Of a DNA stretch of 64,000 nucleotides, positions 37,632-51,000 are shown in pieces. The stretch lies in the NCBI RefSeq assembly GCF_029227915.1, contig NC_079878.1:10540001-10604000 (forward strand). The letters run 5' to 3'. Below the pieces are notes generated by a model, which searched no databases, was not told where the DNA came from, and saw only the letters and a program-made list of their open reading frames with translations. Within the stretch, counting starts at the first letter, position 1. Each line of letters opens with the position of its first letter. The position numbers and the translations under genes were made by a program. Origin of the DNA: Hydractinia symbiolongicarpus. Its lineage: Eukaryota > Cnidaria > Hydrozoa > Anthoathecata > Hydractiniidae.

Positions 37632-38518
37632 TCTCGCAAAAATTGCGGACCAGATTTTAAATTTGGTTGCGAAGAGAAAGTTTGGAGCCACATGCAGAGA
37701 AGTGTTAAGTGCAAAAGAGAAGTGTCAAAAAGCAGAAAAGGAGTGTGAGAATACGGAAGAGGACTGGGCATCGTAGCTTATGAGTTAGTTTTCAAGAGAG
37801 GGTAACTATACGGAAACTTGAGTGATTTTTGTAACTTATCTACTGAAGTCACCCTCATATTTTAGATTAGTTAAAATTAGTAGTTAATCTATTCGTTCAA
37901 CTTAATTAGAATAGCTGACGTTATAATAACAAATCTGAAAGTAAATAATGAAGTATACCGAAATCACACATGGAGCAGTTAATTTATGACGCAGAGACTT
38001 TAAACAACTATTTAGTTTTACCTAATCAAAACTAATCTCAGTGGGACTTCGGCTGTTATTAAAAAATCATATACAAGCATTTTTTCACCTGTAGTCTTAT
38101 TAACGTCCGCAGACCAAAATCATAACAGGGTCTGGGAACTAAGTTGGAAGGCATCACGATTCACCGTTTTGAGTTATTTAATTATAACGGGAATTGAAAA
38201 ACAACATAAAAGGACAAAATAAGGTATAGAAATCAGATATAATCTATTTTTTACAATGCAAAGATAACAGCACGATGCTAAATACTTTATGAAAACGATT
38301 TTTACTTCAATATATCCCTTTGACAACGAGTTTATTGAAGCCATACCATTGCATTTATGAATTCTCATGGGAGCCTATTATGATGAAAACATCAGCCATC
38401 GAATACGTGAAAGAAATGTTTTATTTATAAGTTTTCTGTATTGAAATGTGCAGGCTATGAGTAGCGTTCAAAACATCTGGCGGTTCAAAAACAAGCAGAG
38501 GAGAGCAAGATAAAAGTT

Positions 38519-38526
38519 TATAAATA
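38519..38526 (+). promoter_or_regulatory. Candidate TATA box of the myosin light chain gene
   Basis: A canonical TATAAATA lies 84 bp before the ATG at 38610, which would place transcription start roughly 30 bp downstream. In DNA this AT-rich such matches are common, so support is positional only. A possible acceptor TATTTAG (ending 38586) could instead mark a 5'-UTR intron. Confidence 0.45.
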
Positions 38527-38609
38527 AAGTTTCTCGTTTTTAATTTAATTTATTTCAAGAGACATTTAAACACGTATTATATTTAGGACGCAAATAAATT
38601 GACAGAGAA

Positions 38610-39068
38610 ATGGATTCGATGACTCAACGCGATCGCGATTTATTGGAGGAATCGTTTAGCCTTTACGACACTGTTGGCGATTCTAAAATCGACATAGGAA
38701 TTTTGGGTGAAGCACTTCGAGGACTCGGTTTAAACCCTACAGAGGGAGATGTACAAAAAATCGTAAAAGAATTAGATTCTACTGGTTCACGACGTGTCAG
38801 TTTCGAAGAGTTTTTACCAATGTACCTGTCGTTATCAGCGAAAGCTAGCGACCGACACAAGAAAAATGTAACCGATTTTATTGAGTGCTTTCGTGTTTTT
38901 GACAAGGAACAGAATGGCACGGTATCAGCGGGAGAGTTACAACATGTCATGACCACTTTAGGCGAGCCGCTTACTCCAGCCCAAGTTGATTTGCTCACAA
39001 GTGGAATTGAAGATAAAAATGGCATGGTTAACATTGAAGAATTTGTTGCCATCGTGATGCAGGGTTGA
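38610..39068 (+). CDS. Myosin essential light chain (MYL6-like), intronless
   Basis: A 152-residue EF-hand protein, the usual length for essential light chains (about 150). The N-terminal lobe has [20 protein letters not shown] with [12 protein letters not shown], and the C-terminal lobe has the family signature [19 protein letters not shown], then MTTLGEPLT. It ends in an INIEEF-like hand with VAIVMQG. Essential light chains wrap the IQ motif of the myosin lever arm and stabilise it, in muscle and non-muscle cells. The loop [12 protein letters not shown] keeps most calcium ligands; the first loop is degenerate, as expected. The lack of introns is unusual beside intron-rich neighbours and suggests a retrocopy or intron loss, but the frame is intact. 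Calmodulin and centrin are less likely because of the LGLNPTE and RVFDKE blocks. Confidence 0.88.
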   Translation: MDSMTQRDRDLLEESFSLYDTVGDSKIDIGILGEALRGLGLNPTEGDVQKIVKELDSTGSRRVSFEEFLPMYLSLSAKASDRHKKNVTDFIECFRVFDKEQNGTVSAGELQHVMTTLGEPLTPAQVDLLTSGIEDKNGMVNIEEFVAIVMQG

Positions 39069-42023
39069 ATCTTCATCGTGGATGATTCGTAAATAGTGTA
39101 GATATTGTCAATTTCGTACGGTTTTAGTTTTTTTTTGTGTGTATTTTTTAATTTATAGCTAGCTACAATAGCTATTGTACGTGTTTTAGCTGCATACGCT
39201 GTTCAACTTGTCCTTTTATTGTTCTAAAATGTTCTATCCAAATTTCACTTCCTGTGTGTGTTGTTAGATAATACTGAAGGCTTAAAGTCATACATCACAA
39301 CAACCTGATAAAGTTTTCAAACTTCCTGTTCGCGCTCACAACGCTTTTAAGGAACAATATTGTAAATATTCGAGGATAAGCCTAACCAGCCGTTAGCCCT
39401 ATCTGCGGTTAAACTCACTCTGCACTGGTAGGCAAGGGGCGGAGGGATCAAACTTCAAAATTCTCACAATCTTTCGGGGGTGCCGGTAAAAAATTACAGA
39501 AACGTCGTATGGGGCGCGGATAATATTTTTTTCGTACGTAGACACAGGGTTTTTGTTTTTCATTTATTTTATTTATCTAACTTTTAGTTGTAGAGTAATG
39601 TCAATCGAGGGTTCTTGTCTTTTTTTACATTTGGGACCGTCGGCTAAGAAACTTGTTAGCTTTCAAGTAAGCGCTAGCGGCGTTAATATTAAGCAAGAGG
39701 GAACAAGTTCTGATTGTTGTCTATCGTTATCAACAGAAAGAGCAAAGTGTATTGCAAGTGAAAGCAACATTTGTTGCATCAACCTTTAATGCAGTTGCAA
39801 GATACCTTGGCTATGGTACCACAAAAAATCCAATATGCACATGGCAAAATGCTGAAAGCAGAATATTATTATTATGTACAAACGGAAGCGTAATATTTCT
39901 AAAATTTTCCTGTTTTAACATAGAAAAACAGAACAACAAAGACTGTGACCTATGTGCCTTCGTCCCGAGGCTCTTCAAGTTTTCTAACCACACACAAAAC
40001 AAGTTGCATCCTCCCTGAAGTTCAATGTTTTGCGGAAAAGCAAGACTGCATATAATAAGATCCGTTAATTACGTAATGCCAGTTAATAATTTTCTAACTT
40101 TTAGCAAACTAATTGCATCTACCTAAGTTTGCGCCATGACATATGACATTCTTCCTTAACCGTGAACATGACAAGTGAGAACGGAAGTGAGGGCTTTTAC
40201 AAAAGACATTGTTTTGATTTTTCCTGAAAAAAACAATTAGAGAGTGCCACTAAACCTAACCTCCTGAAAATGGTAGCTCAAGATGTCATTGCATTCTATG
40301 TCATGAAGAAATATATTACAGATTCAATAAATACCAAACAATGTTAGATGGCAGTGCAAAACGAAAGTCGCGTATCAAACATGGTGAAAAAAAGAATGGA
40401 TTAATACAGTTTATCCATCCAAATAAACAACTTGATTTATTCTTAGACTTCTTGTGTCATAAATTTCTTACAATGCAACTCATTTCAACTCTTTTACAAA
40501 CATTATTCTTTCTCTTGTTAGGCTGGTTAACTAACCTTTGTCTGAGGCTACTAAAATTGAGTTCAACACCGTATTATTCCGATTTCCGATGGTAAGTGTA
40601 ATCTGGGAACTCATGGCCTAAAAAACTCCGCTCTAACCATTTTATTGGAATGAAGTCGTCACATGAACAGGATAAAATGCATTTAATTGTAGTATTGGTC
40701 GCTATGCAAGGTTAAAGCCCGTAACTATGGATACACGCCCCAAATAGAACAACTGGTCTTGCCATTCTCGTATCGCAAAATATTATTCTGGTCTTGGATA
40801 AATTTAGGTACATTGCAGTATGGGTACATTTTATCAATTTGAGCACCTTAATAAAGTTATTCCACATTGTAAGGATGTAACAAGCAACAACGGATCACAT
40901 AAGAAAAATGATGTTTCCTCATTCATTTTCTGTTGTAATTCCCTTTATTCGTAATGAAAGATGAGAAAGGTATAAATACCAATGTAATGTTCTCAAGTTA
41001 AACATATGTTTTTGTCATTAGAATAATTTACAACGTTGAAAATCTATTTTTTTACACAGTAGAAATAAATAACATTTGATATGAAAATCTAATATACTCT
41101 AACTATATGATAACTGAATAATTTGATTTTCAGAACCTTTTTTTGTAGATCTACAAACCTTGTAGATCTACAAACCTAAGTATAGATCTTCTATTTGGAG
41201 TTAGAAAATCAACTTTGTCAGATTTTCGACAGGGGCTTCAAGAAAGAAAGTGGAATAACATTTATATCGCAACCATGTAAACTCCTTGGGCAACTTTGAT
41301 CCCATTTTTGCCTGGTCCACAAGATATTGAACCGAAAAGAGACCTGGGAAATAAATGTGAAATAGTACTACTACCTCATAAATAAAATGCTACATATATT
41401 ATTATATACATTTAAATAGTAACCCGATGGTATATTTAAGAGGACCTACTAAGAATAGTTATAGAGTATTGAAGTGACCAGATCATTTTTTTCATATTTC
41501 ACATATTTTAATGACACAAAAACGTAAAGCCTGGTAACAAGGTTGGCGTGTCAAAATAATTTAAATATGCGTAAAAATAAATTAATTGTATAAATTAAAA
41601 TTTGTCTATTATTTTTATATATATATATAATTATAATAATCCTTTAAAGAAATTTTTTATGTACGAATCTGAATCGAGCTCCCCAATAACTCTTTCTAAC
41701 GTGAAAAATTTTGGAAAAAATTAAAAGAGAGAATTTTGAAACAAAGCGCATATATAATACGGCTAAGAGGCCGTTTACACGAAACCAAAGTGAAATTAAG
41801 GCGAAGTATAATTGGACACCGCAGTAAAAAGTACGACTGTGTTTACATGTTTCACTTCTGGTTGCATTTAATTTCGGTTACCCGTGAGTGCCGAATTTTT
41901 TTGTGACTTTCAAGCATGCGCACTGAAGGAAAACCGCTTTTCACTCCTGGATAGTGCTAACATGGACCTCGCACTGGTTTAAAATTTCACTTGGCTCAAT
42001 ATAAAAAGTAATGTCACAATAAA
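39069..42023. other. Intergenic stretch, no recognised gene
   Basis: It separates the plus-strand myosin light chain gene from the 3' end of the minus-strand FBXO11 gene. It holds several MITE pieces (39600-39712; 39957-39980; 41286-41355 with 41525-41545), a duplicated palindromic word TGTAGATCTACAAACCT at about 41145-41180, and an AT microsatellite near 41615. Around 41768-41900 is a GGCCGTTTACACG-type sequence that looks like the end of another repeat. Open frames are short and unconvincing. Confidence 0.5.
39600..39712. repeat. MITE copy, variant centre, CAACCTCG family
   Basis: It runs from TCAATCGAGGGTTCTTGTCT to AAGAGGGAACAAG and shares the centre AAGCGCTAGCGGCGTTAA with the copy at 30605-30711. 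It interrupts a 78-codon frame, which I therefore do not call as a gene. Confidence 0.6.
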
Positions 42024-45000
42024 CTATAGTGACCTAGTAGGCGAGGTTTCTACTTCCATATTGTGTTGTTGTCTCTGCTCCTCCTCTTCTTCCATTTGTT
42101 CTAACCTCCTCTGGTTTCGCGTTCTAGATCGACTACATCGTAACGTCCCGCCACGCCTTTTGGGCGCGCGAGGAGAACGGCCCGCGCGTGGCGATTTGGA
42201 TTTTGTTATTTGTCCAATCGTGTCGTTTGACGAAGTGAGCTTGCAAGGATTTGAGGTCGTACCTGCTCCACAGTCGCAAAAGAATCTAAATAAACAATAA
42301 ACTTTGATTTATTCTGTGGAAAAATATTAAATCTACAAAGAACAATTGAAAGAAGAATAGGTTTTTTATAAGCACCAATTTTTAGACGCAAACTATTCAA
42401 AAAACAAAACAACAAAAAAGAAATATGAGCCTTGGCTAAAGTTGCGTATAAAAAAGTTGATGTACAGCCGTTTGCAGCAAATTTTTCATTTCTTAAGGGC
42501 TTTTAGAATTATTGTATAAATTCTTGTATAAATACTTTTTAATAAGCCACAGGTTAATTTTTTACTAGTGCCACGTTGAAATATAATATTTAAATAAAGT
42601 TTTGAAAACTAACCAAACAACAATAAAAAAAAAAAACGGCAGACGAATCTTAAAGCATGACAGACGAATCTTAAAAGCTGACAAACCTGTCATGTCGGAC
42701 AAATTCAACGTCGTGGCCTCCATGACAATTCTTGATGCAGTTTACACAAATGGCGAAATTTTCGGTTGAGGAACACGTTATACATCGATAGAAATCATGC
42801 ATAGGATAGCACACACTCCCAGAGACTTGATACAAACATTTGCCAGCTTCAATCGCCTCGCTAAGTGCTCTTTTGTTGTCATGGCAATTATTGTCTAAAA
42901 AAATAAACATAAAAATACTTTCAAATGGTGCGGATTTGGCGAAATCGTACGCGAAATATGGGAGAAGCTACTCATATATGTATAAATTCCAGATTTTTTT
43001 ATTTCCAAATCTACTGGATTACTAAGCGATTGTATGTATCTACCCGTACGACCCTAAAGTTTCATTGTGCCGGTACGACTTTACGCTAAAAGAAGCCTTA
43101 TTTGCAGGCTGCGGTAATGGAAGAGTGAAATCATAAGTTTGGAATTGCTTTAATTTCATCCATATAAAAAAGATATTGAATAGTAAATTATGGTGAGATT
43201 ATTCTATTATTACTTTACTCAGAGTGCGTTTAAAACAACCTCATTGTTATTCTTAAACACGTTTTAACTTTTGCAGTAATAACACCAGCAGAAAATGTGA
43301 AGCAAGCTGCAGATTTGTATAAAAAAAAGTAAAAATGAATGTTTGTAAATAAAGTAACAGGACACGTGTTTGGTACCTATTCATAACACTTTTATGTAGT
43401 CGATGTAACAATAAATATTTAAAGTTATTATTAAAAAGGGTTATTTTTTACGCCTAACAACACATGGCGGTGAACAACAAAGAAATAAAAACCAGTTTGT
43501 TATTACAAGTTACAATCACTCTCTCTACGTGTCTTTACATTCATTCTTACTATTCTATACACACTGGCATATTGCTTCATATTTTCTGGTGGTGGTATTG
43601 TTGATAAAGTTAAAGGGTGTTTAAGAATAACCACGAGGTTATTTTTAAATACAGTTTAAAACAAACGGGTGCCGAAAATGATCAAGTGAAATTATCACAA
43701 GATATATATTACCCATGCATGGCAGCGGGTTATTTATTTGCAGTGTGATTTTAAATTTTAACCAATAATCAAGATTTGCTAAAATCAATTCCAATAGCAG
43801 TTTAAAAAGAACTCTTCACTTTCAGAATAATTTCAAAAAAATGAGATAACATTTTTTAATTATAGTATTTGAAATAATGTAAACCAATTAACTCGAAATA
43901 GCGTGGCAGCCGCAACATTTGCCCATGTTGTTATACTCTGATGGCTAGCCAGCCATTTCTAACCATCAAAACAACAATACGTATCATAATTTAAAAGAAA
44001 ACGAAACTTATTTAAGGCTTGGTGGTGTCAACCGTATGCCATGTCGACCGCAAAATCTGCCCACACTTTGAAGTACAATAAAAAAAGTTTTAGTAAGCCG
44101 CAGAATTAGGTACCAAAATGGCCCTATGTCCCAGCTTTTACTCATAATTATGTGATATGAACGACAGTGTAAACCACATTTTGGTACTAAGCGATTTCAC
44201 AATTAAGTGTTTAATTTTTGAACGCGACCACAAATATATCCATCTTTACTAATTTTTTTGTCAAAGTTGCGGCAAATTAAAGAAAAATGGTACGGTTTAT
44301 TCGCCTCTGTTAAGGAAATTTTTATAACTCACCTAACATCTTGGGATTAACACCAGTGGCAAGACATATCCCATCAAAACGATTGTTGAACACTTCATTG
44401 CGTTCGAAGATGCCTCCTATAAAGAACATTAAGAATTAAATTTGAATAAACATGTTAAACTTTATAAAAAGAGGTGTCGACAACCAAAAGACAACATTTT
44501 ATTGGGCGACATAATAACTTATTTTATTAAAAACAATGGCAAATTTGGACAATCACTGCCAAAATTTTAAACAAATAAAACGAAAAAATGACAAATAATA
44601 GTATAACTGACATAAAAAAATAAATGCTTTAAAAATAAACAATCTACCCCGTATAATCTTACACAGGTAAGCAATGACTAAACAATTTTTTTGGCCATAT
44701 TTCCTAAGCACCTAAACAATGTTTGGGATGGAGTGTAAAAATAATTTTTTTATAAAATGGGTGTAACATAAAGCAGAAGAAACATTGCACATCCTTACCT
44801 GCTCCGTTCGTTATTTCGATGCCAGCAGCTCCTCCTTCAAAGATACGATTTCTCCGAAGCACCGGCACACTTGAAGTACTTATTAAAACACCTGTGAGTG
44901 AGTTTCTAAATATATCATTTTCCTCTAGTAAACCTTTTCCATTGTTAAAAATACACACTCCTCCTTCGTGTCCATCGTGGATTTTATTACGTCGCAATAT

Positions 45001-48000
45001 TGGATTACTTTCAGTTTTAATCCATACACCAGCCATAGCGTTATCAAATATTTCGTTGTCCTCCAATATACCTTGTCCACCATTATAAATTAAAACACCG
45101 CCATTCTTACCGCCCCAAATCTTGTTTTGGCGTATGACAGGATTACTGCCACTTCTGGAAAATGAAATTAAAAAAAATAGTCTTTAGACTTGTGTTCGAA
45201 TCGAACACAAGTGCACAAAATTAGTTGTGCGCAAATTTAAGATTGTTGTGTCTTTTAAGTGCAAAAAACCCTTTATGTAAAATAAAAGATTATATTAACA
45301 TTTTAATTCAAAATTGAGCGATACATTGTGTTCACGAAGTTCCTTTTTTGTAATTATCGTTAAGAAGTTCGCAAAAATCAAGCGTGCGCTCAATCTCAGA
45401 GCGCGAAAATTAAATGAACGCTAAAAAAAGATGCGCGAAAATTTCATGAATTAAGCTATTCCAGATATTTCAACGCGGACGTACATCAATCAGCTGTAAG
45501 GTTCAGTTAAGAAAGATGTTCTACATGAATGCACACACTGCATTCCACCCTATAGAAATCAACAAGGTTGTCAACAAATCTAAACTACATACCTTATTTG
45601 AATTCCTGAATATTTATGGTTGTAAATTTCATTATTCTCCAGGGTACCACAACCTTTATCATAAAAATACACTCCGACCTATACAGTATAAAGAAGAAAT
45701 AATATCTTTATTAAAACTAACTTCAATAGTATATCATATACAAGTCATTTGAGTTACAATGGAAACAGTGGAGATTGACTAATGGTACGGTTACTTTTTT
45801 GACGGTTAGTCGCTAATGGTTAGTCAACTAAAAATAATTTTATGAAATATAATTGTACCTGTTTTCCACTGTGTATGCGATTGTGTCTTAAAATTGGCGC
45901 ACTTCCTGTGGTTATCCATATCCCAGCTAGAGTGTTTGCATAGATTTCATTATCTTCAATAAGTCCCATTCCACCTTCATGAATGTATATGCCACCATGT
46001 AAACCATGATGGATTCTATTCTTACGAACAATTGGATTACTGTTTGAACGAATTTGTATGCCAGCCAAAGCATTGCCGTGAATGTCGTTGTTTTCAACTA
46101 AACCACGACCGTCACCGAATACGTAAATTCCACCTTGTTGGCCATGATATATTTCGTTATCTCTATAAAAGGAAAACATAATGCTTGTAAGGCAAGAAAA
46201 ATACACTATCGGGGCACAGCTAAGAAAAATATGCTGACTTGCGGAATATCGCCCGGGTGTGTAAATGCGAATCTCCACGGGACGATTTTTACGACGATCG
46301 TCATCAATACTCGAATTTGGTCGCAATTTTCGCCACGACGAAAAGTTAAATTGGTTTCTACTTTTCATCACAAAAATCGTCCCGAATATCGTCCAGTGAA
46401 GATTCAGCTTAAAGGCCGTCTTAACTTAATGAAATGTAGTAAGTTTAATCAAAACCAATAGTTTTACTAACTTGGGTATCAAGGAACAGACTTACTTAAT
46501 TGTTGGGTTACTTCCCGATGTAACCCACACACCAGCAAAAGTGTTAGTATGAATTCGATTGCACATAAATTCCCCTCGTCCATCGTCGTGGACATAGATA
46601 CCACCGGTAAAGCCATGATGGATGTGACATCGAACAACAGTTGGGTTCGCTCCAGAACGAACTTCGATTCCTGCAATTCTATTACTATGGACATCATTTT
46701 CTTCGTAATAACCCTAAATATAGATACCAAGACATTTTAAATTGAGTTAGGACGAACAGCAGCAAATGACATTGACAAGTAACAACAATAAAAAAAAAAA
46801 CATTCAGATAAACACTGCTTACCATTCCGCCATCAAAGATAAAAAATCCTGCATCTTTCCCATGATGAACTTCATTTCTTTTCATAATTGGATTTGCTCC
46901 CGACTTCACCCAGATACCAGCTAGTCTATTCGCACATATGTCATTGTCTTCATAGGTACCTTGGGCACCTTCGCTGATAAACAAACCCACATTTTCACAT
47001 TCAGTTATTTTACAGCGCAAAATTTTTGGCGAACTTCCAGCACCATGAATGTGCACTGCCGCAGCACCTAAAGTAACCAGTGAATAATTTAGAACTCCCA
47101 TTTTTTTGACATATTCAAGTAATTATTTTATAATCTAACGCATCTTACAGCTGCTTTTTGATGTGATGTGACAATCTTGAATAGTTGGTGAGCTATCATT
47201 ACAAATTTCGATACAGTTACATCTTGCTGAAGTATTTGGCTCAGTTCGTTGTATAGAGAACCTTACAAAGGCAATATGACTTTTCGAACCACCTTGAGAA
47301 AATTTCATTATTGTTTCATTGGTATGTGTGAGATGAACTTCATGTTTACCACCTGGTACTCCTAAAAAAATAATAATATTACTTCACACTTTTGACAAGA
47401 TATGATTTGTAACTTTACACAAGGACAACAAGAAAGCTACGTTTACCTGCACCAAGTAAGGTAACGGGTTTATTAATTTCCAAACTTTCCTTGTAAGTTC
47501 CTGAATGAATGATAACAAGCCCACTTGAATTGTCCACAGCTTCTTGTATGGTTTGATAACACTGTAAAGGAAACACTTATTGGATCACCCATTAACCGAA
47601 AACATGCAAATATTCCTATTTCCACAGGCCTCGAAGCTACCGAGTACTACTACTTTCTAATAAACTGTACCTTTCGTCCTAAATTTTGCAAGCAAAGTAC
47701 CAGCCTTTCATCTTGACAAACATGTTCAGCTTTATTGAGAAGAGGATAGTATTTTCTCCAAGAAATCTCTGGCCTACCAGGGCCACTAATTATATTAACT
47801 AGTTCATATAAATTATTTGTAGGGGATTTTTGTAAAGGATATTCAAGTTGATATGATAAGTGATATAACCTCTTCCTAAGAATAAAAAAATAAATATTTT
47901 TACAAAAAAAATATATTGGAAGGAAGAAGCATGATAAAAATATGTTGCAAAACACAAAATCTGGTGCAGGGCCTATACATGGTGATGCATATTTTTAATT

Positions 48001-51000
48001 TAAGCTTTAACATTTGTCTTCTTAAAGAATTTTAATAATTTACTGTATAAAAACTTTGGTTAACTTCTACATACCATAATGATTCATCGCGACACAATTC
48101 TTGGAAACGTTTACATGTGCATGCCAGATGAGCAAGATCTTTAGCAGCAGAAAATGAACAAATTTTTAATAGCACTTCATCTGGTATAAGTCTTTGCATA
48201 TAGCCAGTTGAATCCTTGGGTTTAACCAAAGACTTTGACTGTGTAATTGAATCTGAAAATAAATTAAGTATCTAGCTATATATTTAAAATAGTAAAAAAA
48301 AATTGACCAAAAAATAATAAACTAAATTCTTACAAAAGATTATTGGATGATTCATCTTACAAAATACACACAACTCAAATAATCAATTTTTTTAAAGTTC
48401 CCACCATTTTGAAACATTTTTAGCACCATCATCATTTGAGCCATGATTACATTCAGAAGTTAGTATGTTGTATACAGGTATGACACCCAGTGTTGTATGC
48501 AGAATACAGGTCCTGTTTCACATACACAACTGTTCCTTCACTTTGTGTATTGTAGAAAACATACAGTATGAAATTTTTATAAAACGTATGAAGAAAAATT
48601 CTTCTTTTTCCTCATTCTTCTAAGCATAAATAAATAAATAGTCAAACTGAAGACTAGTATAAAAAACTATATACTTATTTTAAATGTATAATATAAAATC
48701 AAGTTGCTTTGTAGATGTTTACCAACAGCCATATGTTTCAGGTAGAAATAGAACTTTTTGACACTTTCATCTGTATAAAAACTGTTTTGAATAACAGGGA
48801 AAAGAATATCACAAGAGAACAGCATAAAGAAATAAAATGCTGTAAAATTTTAAAACCATTTAAATTTTCAAATTCATAATATCATTGTGATTTTAGTATT
48901 AGCCCACACTATAGAAACAATGTGAAGCTTCAAAAAGTGAAATTATTTTATTTTTAATTTCACAGCAATATTGTTTTCTTAGCTTAGTCTCAATATGCCT
49001 AACAAGAATTTATTTCATAAGCTGAAACAAATAACATCCTTAACATATATAAACTTTCATGCAATTTATTTGTGCTTTCTTCAAGTATAACACCAAACTA
49101 GCTAATAACTAGTTTTTGTAATATATAAACCTTCAAGAATTATTTTAAGTATAATTTAGGGCTAAGGATATGTTTAAATTATCTCGAAAAAAAATTCAAT
49201 GTTCAACTATATACGTAAGTATTTTGTTATATCCTAAAAATATTTATTCCTTTGTCCCTGAAAAAAAAGCCTCTCTGGGTTTTATTTACATCTATCCTAT
49301 TATTTTGCAGATCACATTGATTTTTACATATAATGACTCTCCTTGTATTTTGTTGCTGTAGTCAAGAAAAAAGCGAACAAAAGATTGATGAAATAAATTA
49401 CTTACTTCTGCTTAATCTGCCCTTTTTCATATCGAAGGCCAATTTATATAAATAATTGCCAATCCCTTATCCCCTTTATCATGAGCTTTTTATGCAAGCA
49501 TTTCACAAAGAACTTTTATATATAAAAAAGTTTGAAGTTTAAATTTATTCACAAAATATTTCCTTGGTTAAAGAACTAATTGGTGTTCATTGATCTCCAG
49601 CACCATAACTCATATTGGGCATGCTTTTCAATAAGCAGGTAAGAAAATTCACTGAACTTAATGCCATAGACTTATATAGGCTAGATGTTTAGTTAACAAT
49701 CACAGCCTTGTGTTAGATCACATAGAAAAAAAAGCAATTAAGTCAATCATTCAACTGTAAAAATGCATTTCATATCTGAAGCATAACACTAAAAAGGTAT
49801 ACCAATTTGAGTAGAGAAACACATATGTCACCTGCATAAAGTTTTTTACATGCAACATACAAGGTGTTTGAATAAAAGGTTTATATCTTTAAGGACGGTT
49901 TATTTTCGACAGACTTACTATATTCACTTTGTTTCTTGTGGCTTTTATATTCTATTTCAAAATACAAATTACTAAAATATGAACTAACCTATATTTGACG
50001 TATTATTTTTCACATTACATGGTGGTTTACTGTAAAGCTTATTACAGTTAACAGCAAGGACCTAAATGAGTAGAAGTGTTGTACAAAAACAATATAAGTA
50101 TTAAAAAGTATTAAATACAAATAGAAGTGTTTACTGACCTCTTGTGTCTTTAAAAGTGTAAATGAGAAGCAATGTGCTGTAGTAAATGATGAAGTTGATG
50201 CTTCTTTAGAAAAAAATTTGCTAGCAGGTGAAGTTGACTCTACACATACTTCCATGTCCATTTCTAGGAGTAATCACAGAAAGAAAATAAATTAATGAAG
50301 ATCGTAATAACAGTTTTTAGATGTTGAACGATATTTCATATAAACATTGTCATGACAGTACTGTGAAGAAGTGTGATGACAAAAAGCCAATATAGTTTCA
50401 TCGTAGTTCAGAAGCTAATAATATTATAATATAATAAAATTTTTGAACAACAGTTATTTGCCATGGATTCTCTTGGATGAGTTTTCACATGATACTGTTT
50501 AAGGCAATCAAGGGTCAGTATACAGATTATTTGTTATTGCAGCTGCAATTATGACCTGGGGTAAGCATGTCGTAAGCATGCTGTTTATATAGTAAATCCT
50601 TCTTAAATTCAAGACTGGATGATTCAAAAATATCTTATACTGTATATAATACTGTTTATTCTTTACCAATTGGCTACATTTTAAAGTGCATTTTCCTGTA
50701 ATTTTCTTTTTAATTAATTTTTTAACTGTAAAGATTTGACCATGAAAAGTCCTTGTTTTACCCCATCTAGAACATCATGTGACTATGTGTCTGCAAGAAT
50801 TAGAAATAAAAAATATCCAAATCATTTTTGATAAATCTCTTTCCAAGTATAATCGTTATTTGATCCAAACCAGGTAAAAGTATTATGTCACCAGTTGGCA
50901 AAAATTTCTTGTCGTAGTCCCACCTTAGCGCCCAAAGTATTTGCATCAAGTCATTGGTTTTATATTTAACTTTTTAGTTGCTTATTTCTTACAGGGAACC

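Larger units (their letters stand above)
33300..38518. other. Intergenic stretch rich in small repeats
   Basis: No recognisable gene. Open frames here are short and overlap repeat copies. It contains two CAACCTCG-family MITEs and the TTTCGCGG-family element, listed separately. Confidence 0.55.

Noticed and set aside
37235-37776. Several frames rich in FAGK/SREK words
   Set aside because: They are the translation of the repeated TTTCGCGGGAAAAAACTT word of a terminal-inverted-repeat element.
39553-40595. 78-, 88- and 84-codon plus-strand frames
   Set aside because: The first is crossed by a MITE. The others show no domain, splice context or balanced composition.
45185-45212. Near-perfect palindrome around TTCGAATCGAACA
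   Set aside because: It is a short inverted repeat in an FBXO11 intron, with no further structure to support an RNA or element.
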